From: Hedera helix
Lineage: Eukaryota; Streptophyta; Magnoliopsida; Apiales; Araliaceae
Direction: 5' to 3'
Assembly (NCBI GenBank): GCA_947179155.2
Contig: OX359282.1
Location: forward strand, 9,709,533 to 9,773,532
DNA length: 64,000 nucleotides
Part shown: one piece after another, positions 23,276-33,347 of the stretch
How the letters are laid out: each line of letters starts with the position of its first letter
How positions within the stretch are numbered: position 1 is the stretch's first letter
Program-made: the position numbers and the translations under genes
Notes under the pieces: model-generated
What the model saw: only the letters and a program-made list of their open reading frames with translations
Database searches by the model: none
Told to the model about the DNA's origin: nothing

Positions 23276-23900
23276 GAAGAAATACTGCTTTCGTAAATTC
23301 GAAGAAAGTATGCTTTCGGAAGGAAAGAAGCTTTTTTCGGGATTCCAAGATAACTAACTCAAAGATAAAGGTCTTCGGGGTTTCGAGGACTTCAGACCAA
23401 AGAGGAAGCTGTGGTGAAAGCCAAGTAAGACTACAATTGTTGAACCCAGTGAATCGTGCGGACCTGAAGATAGTATGCTTTCAGGAGGAAAGTAGTTTTT
23501 TCGATCATCCTTGTTATAACGTAGGGGAGATCTCGATCTTTTTCTTAGGTCTCTAGAAGTTGCAGATTGGGAATTGATTGTCTTATGGTCAAGATGGTGG
23601 TCGCAGCAACGATCTGTGTGTCAACCATGGCGGCCTGAGCGAAAGGTCGAGCCACTTTGGCTCAAGTTTACATATTGTCTATCAAGCTCTTTTTGCTAGA
23701 GATCAAGAGCTTTCTTTTTATCAAGCATCTCTCGAAAGCGACGCTGCTTGTCAGTATTGGTTGTGTGATGTGACTGCGAGTTGTGTATCTCTTCGAGAGT
23801 TATTATGTCTCTTTAAGGGCGATGTGGTCGCCATCTTAATTATTTTTGGTTGAAAAGATCGTCTCTACTAAATACTAGAAAGCCCTCATTCTAGCGCTAA

Positions 23901-24353
23901 TGTTACCGCTTAAATTTCGTCCGCACATCCTGCTGGCCGTCCGGGAAGAATAAATACACAAAATTCCTAACGGCTTGGGCCGCCGGTGGACTCCTCCGGT
24001 GTGAGTGTTAGTGAAGGTTCCAAGATAGGTCAACAATGGAGGCTTAAGTATTTAATAGGTAGAATCAGATGTGTGTACCTCTATTATTCACCATGTATTT
24101 ATAGTACTCATATTGCTCAACAGGACTCCAATTCCTAATAGGAATTGTGTAGCAAAATCCTTGTTAGAGAAGGTAATTGTCACGCTAATCAATGCTAGAT
24201 AGGTAACTCCTATACCAATTAATATTAGATATGGTAACTAGTTAGTATCTAAATCGATAAGGATCCTCTTGTACGTGCACTAGACTTAATGGTCTGCAAG
24301 GCCAAGTCCATCATTGGTATTCCATTTATGCTAGTAAAATACGTAGCCCAACA
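23901..24353. repeat. LTR 2 of the TRIM-like element
   Basis: Matches LTR 1 apart from an internal deletion of about 30 bases near 24262 and scattered changes. Ends CGTAGCCCAACA. Confidence 0.88.
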
Positions 24354-24499
24354 GTCATAAAGTAAAAGCAGACCAAATAATTCAGAAATTAGAATGATTA
24401 TCCACCTTAACAAGATATGATAGCTACCACATTTACGAGCCTATTACAATACGGTGGTTCATTCTAAAATTGGAGAAAGGCATAAGACGATGATCATAC

Positions 24500-24551
24500 C
24501 GTTTCCAGTCATTGATTGAGTTTGATCTTCGGAACTTGAAATGAATATACC
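24500..24551 (-). CDS. TGA factor exon: short linker after the zipper
   Basis: A 52-base exon with acceptor GAAG| at 24552 and donor AACG|GTATGA at 24500/24499. It encodes GIFISSSEDQTQSMTGN plus one base, matching the family linker GxFISSSGDQ...GNG. The split Gly codon is completed by the exon at 22039, so phase is kept across the intron that contains the TRIM element. Confidence 0.9.
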
Positions 24552-24635
24552 CTTCAGCAAAGCAACAAACATTCATTAAAAAGGCAGCAAACCCAAAGGC
24601 AGTTAGGAGAAAACTATGAGAGTGATCAAACCAAC

Positions 24636-24713
24636 CTGCTGCCTAGCTCGTTGAAGCTCTTGTTCGAGTTGGGTCAGCTTCATTCTACTGCTCTCAAGCT
24701 GTTGGAAATAAGC
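24636..24713 (-). CDS. TGA factor exon: leucine zipper
   Basis: A 78-base exon (26 codons, phase 0 at both ends) with acceptor TTATTAG| and donor CAG|GTTGGT. It encodes AYFQQLESSRMKLTQLEQEL followed by QRARQQ, almost the family consensus, with Phe in place of the usual Val in AYVQQL. This is the dimerising zipper half of the bZIP. The basic half, normally an exon of about 60 bases just upstream, is not found in the 1.4 kb that separate this exon from the preceding one. Confidence 0.92.
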
Positions 24714-26089
24714 CTAATAATGAAATATAGATAATAAAAAGGAATCATCTACTTGCAGGAAAAAAAGGCACAAGTCACGCCATAGTAACATAATTTGTAC
24801 AAGGGAAGAACTACATGAAGATGTAGAAATTCAAGAAAAAAAGTACTTTCACATTCAATGTATAACGAGCCTTGAACATTCTAGAAATTATTGGAAGACA
24901 AAATAAAGAAAAAAAGGCTCCTACAAAGTTGATCCTGTTTAAAGGGGAAGTAACTGAACAACGTAGATTCTCAAGAATACCATATAAAGAAAATAAAGGA
25001 CGAGAACTTAATAAGCATGCTTGTGAAGAAATAATGTATATTTTTTTATCAATCTAATCCAGTTTGTAGAATAATCTTTATGGAAGATACCTTTGAGCTC
25101 TAAATATACTAGGGTATCCAATTACTGGAAATATTCATCAAATATAGTGCGACAACATCATGAATTACAAAAAACATTAATTATATATTTGATGCAGACG
25201 ATTAGGGAAAGGTTACAAGGAGAAGACAAATGGGGGAAGGGAAGAAGAATTATGCCCGAATGCATAATAGCACAAAGCCACCGCTATCTATTATAACAAT
25301 GGGTATAAATCACTTTATGATTTATATACAACGTAGAAATCTTCAATTCTAATACTCTCTCCGTTCTGCAAAAAGAATCTCATTTAATTTAATTTTTTTA
25401 TTCAATTTATGAAATCCTAAAATTTAGAATTGATGTGAATTTTTTTATTTTAATTAATACAAAATATTACAAACTACTTTAAAAGTATTACAAAGTAACG
25501 AAATTACTATTTCAAAAAATAAATTGAATTCACATCACAATTTGAATTTTAGAATTTTCCAAAAGAATAAGAATCAAAGCTAAACAAGATTTTTTTTGTG
25601 GAACAAAGGAAGTATAAATTAGGAAACCTAATTTAAGGAGGAAATACACTTCTAATTTCTACCAACTATATCTCAAAAGATTTATTGTTATCTAACTAAT
25701 ATAACCTAATTACAATTAATTTACAAATACATAATAATATAATTTTTATATACTAGTAATCCCTTGTACTTTCCATTAGTCTTCTTGTTCCTTTCGACAT
25801 CAATATCTGATAAAATAAGAACCAATAGCCAATATAATGACTTACAAATTATAATAGCACTATAACATTCCAATCCCAAAACAATGATTTATAAATTATA
25901 ATACTACAAATAAAGGCATATAGAGGACGACAGACAAAATAAACTACTCCATCCATCCTTAGAAGAATGATTGAAGAGAAGTTATATTTTGCCCTCCAAT
26001 GAATGTCTTATTTGCACAAGTCAAAAATAATTGATTTATTTTATTTTAGATGAAATAGATATATAATCAACAGGCACAAACAATGAAAC
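24714..26089 (-). other. TGA-gene intron where the basic-region exon is expected but not found
   Basis: I searched both strands by eye for any form of TLRRLAQNREAARKSRLRKK and found none. The stretch holds a Stowaway MITE and AT-rich DNA. Confidence 0.6.
25355..25612. mobile_element. Stowaway-type MITE, 258 bp
   Basis: The left end CTCTCTCCGTTCTGCAAAAA and the reverse-complemented right end CTTCCTTTGTTCCACAAAAA fit the Stowaway CTCCCTCCGTNCC terminus. TA duplications stand at 25353-25354 and 25613-25614. Confidence 0.92.
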
Positions 26090-26188
26090 CTTTTGATCCC
26101 TGGACTTATCATTGGCATCAGAAACCACAATTCCTCGATTGTTATGAAACTGTATCCATGAAAACTGAGTGTCAGTGTCATTAAACTT
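26090..26188 (-). CDS. TGA factor exon: acidic region before the bZIP
   Basis: A 99-base exon of 33 codons, from acceptor ATAG at 26190-26189 to donor AAAAG|GTTTC at 26090/26089. It reads KFNDTDTQ at its start and NDKSRDQK at its end. In clade II TGA proteins the DQK at this place leads straight into TLRRLAQNREAARKS, the basic region. The exon is in phase 0 at both ends, as expected. The middle of the exon is poorly conserved in the family, so this call depends on the ends and the position. No start codon is present; at least one upstream exon is missing from the window or unrecognised. Confidence 0.65.
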
Positions 26189-26456
26189 CTATAACGACAT
26201 AAGCAGGAACGGAGGAAGATAACTCATAAATCCCTGACCAGGGTTGAATAGAATTAGAAATGAGTTTCTAATTTACATTAACTAGAGTTGTACATTTGTA
26301 AATTGTAATGCATATAATCAAATAAATAAAACTTGACAAAAACACCATGTCTTATATTTGATTGGGACATTGTGTGGTAGAATAATTGAATTATACTGTA
26401 ACTATTTGCTAAAAGGTTCTTTTACGATCAAATGTTGAAATTTATATTATCTGGAA
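26189..26456. other. Region upstream of the first visible TGA exon, nothing recognised
   Basis: AT-rich. No exon, promoter or repeat can be assigned before the LTR-like sequences begin. Confidence 0.4.
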
Positions 26457-27520
26457 TGTCGATTAATCGCTAAGGGGACTTACCCTTATTGTGGAATAAA
26501 TATTTATTCTGAATTAAAAAGTTAATTCACAATAAATGAATTATAATTGTTCTAATTTTTTTATTATACAACTGGTTTAATATGGAGAACCTAAAGGGTC
26601 ACATTGCAAAAGGGTAATATTTTTTTTAGATGTGGATGGCATAATCGTAATAATAAATTAAGTATATTTAATTTATTCATAGAATAAATTAAATAGCTTA
26701 ATATTTATAGTTTAGTATTTTAGCAATACTAATTATAAATTAATAAGAGGAGTTTTATTATTATTATTATTACTATTATTATTGTTGTTGTTATTTAGTT
26801 CCTAGATAGTTTAGGAATTAATTAATAAATAATAGTATTATTATAAATAATTATGTTTCTAAATGGTTTAGAAATTATAATTATTATAATAATTAATTTA
26901 GTTCCTAAATGGTTTAGGAATTAATTAATAAGTACTCTCAATATTAAATAATTAAGTTTCTAAATAATTTAGGAATTCTAATTAATTTATTTATTTATTA
27001 ATTAAATTGAGAATTAAATTAAAATTCTAATCTTAAATAGTTTAAGAATGTTGACTATATCTATAAATAAGATGAGTTTTTTTATAGATTAAGGTTACAC
27101 ACTCTTTTACAAGAATTGAGATAGTACTTCATAATTCTCTACATCTAAGGAGTTAGAGAGAGAGAATTAGGGCTAGTCACTCATGATTTAGTGAAACCAA
27201 ATTCTACTTTTTTAATTCATAGATCTCTTGGTGGATCACCTCTAGAGGCTTCACACTTAGGGAGCTAACATTGATCCGTGAAATCTAATCGGTGAATTTG
27301 AAGAAGAATGCGAAGGATTAAAAGGAGTTGAACTTGTACCTGTGGAAGCTTGGTTCTACAAAGGCATAAATCTTTTATCCTTCATCAATTAATAATAGTC
27401 GCATAAGAAAGATCCTCATTATTGATTGGTTTGTAAAAAAAAATTAAAATATGAGTTTGCTTGCTTTTGTTGCGCTTATATAATTTGATTATATGTATGT
27501 CATATTTTTGCAAACCAACA
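26457..27520 (+). mobile_element. LTR-like sequence X1, copia-like
   Basis: It contains GAACCTAAAGGGTCAC, an ATT-rich tract, a TATA box (TATAAATA, 27062-27069), CACCTCTAGAGG and the end TTTTTGCAAACCAACA. Copies of parts occur at 28733-29206 and 39086-39731. It looks like a solo LTR or LTR fragment of a copia-type element, but the exact start is uncertain and there is no coding sequence. Confidence 0.45.
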
Positions 27521-28732
27521 GTGTGAAGATAAATGGGGAAGGGTTATGAGATGATATTAAATCGACGTAAGTTTATGGTTCGATAGAGACTAATCGATAG
27601 ACTAGATTATGACCAGTGTAGGTTAATCAGAGGACGATAACCTAGAGACAAGGGAAGCGGATTTGTCAGGAAAGTACACTTTACTTGTATACCTTAATTG
27701 TTTCGTACAACTTTATAGTTGAAGTAAATATTTGAAATTTAAATTACCATTAATTGAATATGATAATTCTTTTTCTATAATTAGAAAGATTTTCCAAACA
27801 AGAAATCTTGAACATTGAGAACCATAAATTCATACATGTTAAAAGAGAAAGTCTATGACATTTGATTCGACTAGACCAATTATGACATGAACTGTCAATC
27901 AAGTTATTTTTGAAAGAGCTATCTAAACCAATTGCTTTGTTGCGGAATCCTATTATGTTGAGATAAACATCCCTGATAAAGGAAAATTATTTATAAGTAG
28001 TGGATTCAACTTGTGCGCACAGATGTCTAAATGTTAGGCATAATGTAAGGTACAACGGGGCTGATCACCGGATGTACCTATTTATACCCGAAGGCTTTTC
28101 AGTAATACACTGTTAACTTTTTCAGAGTTCAACGATCCTTAGTGACCACTCAGCCATGGAATATACTCGTATTTTGAATTATCAAGATTATTCCATTATC
28201 AGATACTTATACGAGTGATTATTCACCAAACACCCAGACTTTACATTTGTTCAGACTTGGAACACTTGAGAAGTTATTTATTCTTGATTCATTACATCAT
28301 ACCATATATTATCAGAACTTATTGAGCATGTTGAAAGTATAACGTTTATGATTGATTACCGTTTATTGCTTGTTATATACTTGTTAAGCAAACTCGTTGC
28401 TCATACTTGCTTTATAACTATATTTATAGTTAAAGCGGAGAAGGCCAGTAGTTATGGTAGGAACAAAGGCAAGGCCCAGGCCGCTGAGTAAGCTCAGGAT
28501 ATGTCAAACTTTTATAATTAAGTTGTTATGTATGAACAGTATAATACTTTGTTAATACTGTTAGTGTACGACTAAAGGTTAAGTAAACCTAAGACCGTAA
28601 GGTACGTCAACATATTAGTTATGATGTAATTATTTATGTTATTTTGTATCGATTAGGTAGTTATGTGTGTGATGTATAGATGGATCATGAGCACTGAGTT
28701 CGAGATAAGTGTACCCAAATTAGGATGCGTTA
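27521..28732 (+). mobile_element. Gypsy-type LTR fragment Y
   Basis: It carries degraded copies of the shared LTR motifs: GACTAGACC (27875), GCTGATCACC (28061), GATCCTTAGTGACCACTCAGC (28134) and TTGTTAAGC...GTTGCTCA (28381-28403), then a TATAG acceptor-like site and a 19-residue Lys/Gly/Ala-rich frame (28432-28491). It ends near GGATGCGTTAC at 28733. Confidence 0.6.
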
Positions 28733-28916
28733 CTACCGGCATAATATTGAACCTAAAGGGTCACATCATAAAGGAGAAATATTATTTTTAGAAGTAATTG
28801 GCTTAATAATAATAAATGAAGTATATTTAATTTATACCATGGTGGAATAAATTAAATAGTTTAATATTTATATATATTTATATTAAAAAACTAATTATAA
28901 ATTAATAAGAGGAGTC

Positions 28917-29002
<86 letters not shown>

Positions 29003-29206
29003 AATAATTAAGTTTCTAAATGGTTTAGAAATTATTAATATTATAATAATTAATTTAGTTCCTAAATAATTTGAAAATTAAATTAAAACCATAATTCTAA
29101 AGAATTTAGGAGAGATGAAAAAGTCTATAAATAAGAGGGGTGTTATTATAGATAAGGTTAATGAAGCATTATTAAATACTTATAATTCTCTACGATATAA
29201 GGAGTT
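28733..29206 (+). mobile_element. LTR-like fragment X2, cut by element C
   Basis: Repeats the X1 features GAACCTAAAGGGTCAC and AATTAATAAGAGGAGT and stops at AAGGAGT, where the LTR of element C begins. Confidence 0.55.
28917..28999. repeat. (ATT)n microsatellite, about 28 units
   Basis: Pure repeat inside X2. Confidence 0.97.
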
Positions 29207-32187
29207 TTTAATGATCCGTATTTTCGTTAAATGTTGTAAATATTATAATAATAACGAGAATAGATTTTTGGAACTTTGACAAATATTTTGGGACAAGCAA
29301 ATTGTGTATTATTTGATTTTAGAATAAAATTATTTTTGTGAAAAATTGGACGTGGACTCAATATCTATGATTTGAGAATTTTTTATTTTTTTCCGAAGGT
29401 TCACTTCCCGATGAAGCGTTATTATGAAAAATGTGAGCATTTCAACCATTTGAAATGACAAATGTTGAAATTGGTTAATTATGTAATTGGATTGATTTGT
29501 ATGTAACTAGGATGGTTTTCTAGTTAATGATATCAAGTTAGTTAGGTTTTAACTAATTAACTAATTAAGCAATTTAATTGTAATTAAGTGAAAGTAGCAT
29601 AATTGGTGAAAAACTAAACTAGTAGGATTAATTTGTAAAGGTGGAGCCATGTGCACTTAAAATGAACCAATGAGAAGCAAGAATGATTTATTAAAAACTA
29701 AAAATATCTAGAGAAATGAAAAAAATATCCATAGTACCATTAACAAGTTAAATTATGACATTGGTGTCCTAATTGTGAATAATGTCCATTATATCCTTAA
29801 ATGTTGGTGGGAATTGTCTTGCATGCCCTCAACAATGCTTGATCAAGTTAACCTATACTAGTTAGTTGTAGGAAAAAGAGATACAAGTTATGTATATATA
29901 TGTTTTGTAAGATATTAGCTAGGTTGGTTCTTCTTCTTCATTTCATTTCATAAGTTGGTTAAGTGTTTGAGAGAGCTTGGAAGAGAGGAAGCAAGAGAGA
30001 GTCTTGAGAGCTTAAGAGATTGTTAAAGAAGTGTTCTAGAGAGTAAAAGCTAGCAACGAAAGTGGATCATCCATCCTTGATAAGCTTTCTAGCAAAGAGG
30101 AGAAGAGCTCTAAGAAGGTTTAAAAGTGTTCATGTCTTTAAACTTTCATCTATGCATATATATTTGTATATAAGTGTTATAATGGTTAGAAATGTTAGTT
30201 ATGAGAGATTATGTGTTAAATGATTAGTTCATGATGAAACCCTAAGTGATAAGGTAGTATTATAAAGGTGATATGTGTATTTGTATGCTATATTGGATGC
30301 TAGATACATATAATTATGGAAAACATGATTTTGTATGGTTATAAACCTTATGAGATGTTATATGTGCATAAAAATCAAATGTAAAGGGTAGCATGTGGTA
30401 TCAGAATTATATATGTGTTATATGAGTTTAGAATGTTATTAAATAAACTTTTTATAGAGTATGTTGGAATTGGAGTTTATGAACTCAAAGTTGGTTTTTA
30501 TGAAAATTTAGGTTAATTTGTAAAATTCTATTAAAGGGTGATTATTGACCATTTTGAATATTTAATGGTAAAATAAAGTTGAATGACTAAGTTTTATATA
30601 ATTACACATGTCCGCATCGATTTGGTGGTAATTTGGTGTATATAGCGATAAAAGTGTGTTTTAGGCAATCGAAAACGTTCGTCGAAACCTAAAATGTGAA
30701 TTTCGGAAAAATAATGTCATTTAAAAACTTTTAATATTTTTGAAGACATATACAAGTCATATATGTGTTGCGTATGTTAAATTAAGTGTTAGAATAAAGT
30801 CTTGCAATGTATGGCCAAAAATAGCATGAGAATTATTTGGGAATTTTTTTTTTGAAAAACTGGTTTCTAAGTACTACGTTGGGCCGGAGGTTTTTGTACT
30901 AAACACTGCGCCGGGGCGCAGTGTGGCTGAGATAATCTTGTTGGGGGCGAGATATTTTGTACTGAACACTGTGTCGGGGTGCAGTAAACTAAGAGGATAT
31001 CGCTAGCGGCGAGATGTTCTGCGCTGGGGCGCAGTGTCCTAGTTTTTGAAAAAGAATTTATTTTGATCCGAAATGAAGTGTTTTGATCATATATGATAGA
31101 GTCATGTATGGTAAAACTTAAATTGATAGAAATGACCAATGTGGTAGGTATTAAGGTATGAATGAACAAAGTGTTATGTGTTAAGTTAATTATAAAGATA
31201 AATGGTGACATGTATGTTAAGGTAAAACAATTAACATGTATGTAACTAATGTGTTGACCAACATCATGGTTATGTAGATTATAAACGTGGTAAGGTAGTA
31301 ATAGTAAAAGTAAGTGAGGACAGAGGTAAGTATTCTTTTTGAACTATCTTTTGTAGTTCATTTGATAGTTATGCATGCTATGTGTTCATGTAAGTCATTT
31401 TTGAAGTTCATTCATTATTGAACTAGTTTATGAAAGGTCGATCCATTTCTATCCAGCTAGACATATGTTGTTATTCATGTTGACTTCAGATATTTATTGT
31501 ATGTTTTTCAATCCATATTGTTGTGGTGTGGAATCTATGGAAATGCTGTAACAGAACAACCCCTATAAAAAGGAGATAAATTAAAGAGGGATATAAAATC
31601 CTATAGTGTGGTTGCGTCGTTAGATGGTTACGTTGTGCACAATATAGGGTATAATAGGTTGATCCCTTAAAGTACACATCTAAAAGGAAAAGTAGTCTTA
31701 TAACAATGTCGGGCAGTATCAGTCTTTATGACTGGTATTATTCTAAACGAGTTTTTGGTCTTGTGACTGTACAACAGGTAATGATTATGATTCAAGTCAG
31801 TTATGACAGTATTTTGTGTTATAGTTTCAAGTTTCTTCACAGTATTGTTAGACTGTTAAAGTTAATTGAAAAGTTTCTTTTGTTATCCCTAAGATATTAT
31901 ATTGTTACTTGTGTATATACTTACTGAGCTACTTAATGCTCATTCTTGCTTAAACAAAATATTTCAACTAAGCCCAAGCAAGCAAAAGGTGTAGGAACGG
32001 ATATGGGAAAAGGAAAAGCGAGCAAGCAATAGTGGTCTAGATATTAGACTTTTGTTGATATAATATTTTTGTAATATGTCTTGTTTGTAATGTTTTGAAC
32101 GTATAAAGGTCTGTAAACCTGAGATAACTATGTAATATTATAATTAAGGTATCTTATTTCAAGGAACCTGAATTTGGAGGCGTTACA
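29207..32187 (+). repeat. 5' LTR of element C
   Basis: The start TTTAATGATCCGTATTTTC aligns to the TGTAATGACC start of related LTRs (TG changed to TT). The end is GGAGGCGTTACA. It contains GC-rich palindromes (30903-30924, also near 31017), the GCTAGACA, GTTGATCCC and TGAGC...GCTCA motifs, and a Lys/Gly-rich short frame (31970-32032). Confidence 0.75.
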
Positions 32188-32190
32188 TGT

Positions 32191-32202
32191 TGGTATCAGA
32201 GC
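32191..32202 (+). other. Primer binding site, initiator tRNA-Met type (element C)
   Basis: TGGTATCAGAGC, 3 bases after the LTR, is the exact complement of the usual initiator-Met 3' end. Confidence 0.9.
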
Positions 32203-32409
32203 TAATAGGTTATAAACCTTATTTGGGGAAAACATTAGGAATATGACTGTAAGAATGATAGGAAAACTCATTTAAAGTTCTATGGAGCGAATCGTGGAGA
32301 TTCGTCAAAGATAAATTTTTCACAATATTTGTTATGTGTTATGTGTTATGTGAAATAAAGATAAGGAAAATTGCATAAAACTAAATAATTGTTCTTGTAA
32401 TTTTATAGT

Positions 32410-32974
32410 ATGCTAGAGATTGGAGAATCCAGTCGGGCAGTAGAGGAAGAATGACGTGACATTCAAGTGGATGTAGTAGCTGTTGTACCAGTTACTGCAA
32501 TAGTTTATAATACCACTAGCAGATGATAGTGGTTATGAGGAAGATTCAAATAAGCTAGATGGAGACTTTGATGGGGCATTACCTGAAAATGTTTCACCTA
32601 AACAAGGAAATGATAATGAATGGGTAACTTGCTTGATACAACAGAACAACGAGTTTGTAGACAGAATCCTAGAGCTTGAGACTCAGGCAGTAGAACGCCA
32701 AGGAGTAATTGAGCAGAATGAGGTAGCGATACAGTTAATGGCCACATGGAATATAGAATTGGGAGATAAGCTTCATCAAGAGAAATTGAAAGTTCAAAGT
32801 CTGAAGAATGAAAAAGAGGCCTTAGAGGCCAAATTATAATAAGAGGCTACAAAAACTGTTAGAGTTGAGAATGCACGGGTTAAAGCAGCAAGAAGGTACC
32901 TTGAGCCGTTGGAATTTATAAATATCCTGAATAAGGAGTATGAGGATCCATTTCAGTGTGGAATGCATCTGTAG
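32410..32974 (+). pseudogene. Pre-gag coiled-coil ORF of element C, broken
   Basis: Begins MLEIGESSRAVEEE at ATG 32410 and soon hits TGA. It resumes in another frame (32633 on) with a charged, heptad-like stretch NNEFVDRILELETQAVERQ and LHQEKLKVQSLKNEKEALEA, meets two TAA stops (32837-32842) and stays open to TAG at 32972, ending EYEDPFQCGMHL. The start and end match the ORF in the same place in element D (MAEIG, and EYDDAIRRGMRI). No enzyme motif. Function unknown. Standing between primer site and gag in two diverged elements, it looks like a lineage-specific accessory protein. Confidence 0.75.
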
Positions 32975-33347
32975 AAGGCTTTAGTAGATGTGTATAGTTG
33001 TATATATATATATCTATGTATGTATAAAATATAAATCCCTAGTCTTTTGTTATAAACTGGGATAGATAGTGTTATGTACCTCATCTTTTGTTTTAAGGGG
33101 GGGAGCCTTACTTTTGTTGTTTAAGGTTATAAAATGTAAATTCTAACTTTTATGGTCTAAAATGATAGAAAAATTTATAGCAATATGCTATATCTGACGT
33201 AAAGTGCTCAACACTTGTCAAAATGCATATAAATATAAACTCGATTATTTAATGTGTTTTGAAATAACTATGTGTTTAAGTTAATATGAACATATGATAT
33301 GTAAATAATAGATTAATAATCATGACAAGAATTGTTATTAAACAAAA
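32975..33347 (+). other. Spacer between pre-gag ORF and gag in element C
   Basis: Noncoding. It shares CATCTTTTGT, TTTATAGCA..TATGCTAT and GTAAAGTG with the equivalent spacer of element D (63637-63988). Confidence 0.6.

Larger units (their letters stand above)
22366..24353. mobile_element. TRIM-like small LTR element in a TGA-gene intron
   Basis: LTRs at 22366-22847 (482 bases) and 23901-24353 (453 bases) begin TGTTA and end CCCAACA. A perfect 5-bp target duplication GTCAT flanks them (22361-22365, 24354-24358). The 1.05-kb interior lacks any pol domain and carries a minisatellite. I cannot recognise the primer site, so its superfamily is unknown. It splits the intron between the linker and DOG1 exons without harming either. 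Confidence 0.88.
2754..26188 (-). pseudogene. TGA: TGA-type bZIP transcription factor locus (clade II), probably decayed
   Basis: Six exons in correct order encode parts of a TGA factor, a plant bZIP that binds TGACG (as-1) elements and works with NPR proteins in defence and redox signalling. Visible in order: an acidic N-terminal piece, the leucine zipper, a linker, the DOG1-type domain (two exons), and the conserved C-terminus. Sequences such as GMWKTPAERCFLWLGGFRSSE and VANYMGQMAMAMGK place it near TGA2/5/6. The exon for the basic region (expected between 26089 and 24714) and the 5' exons are absent. The last junction is out of frame with the obvious splice sites. The last intron is 17.3 kb and full of transposons; another intron carries a TRIM. 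Exons are otherwise free of stops, so decay is recent or partial, or the transcript differs from my model. Family identity is certain; loss of function is inferred. Confidence 0.8.

Noticed and set aside
22820..23348. Overlapping Pro/Gly/Lys repeat ORFs on both strands
   Set aside because: They arise from the 42-base minisatellite whose unit is a multiple of three; no start context or domain.
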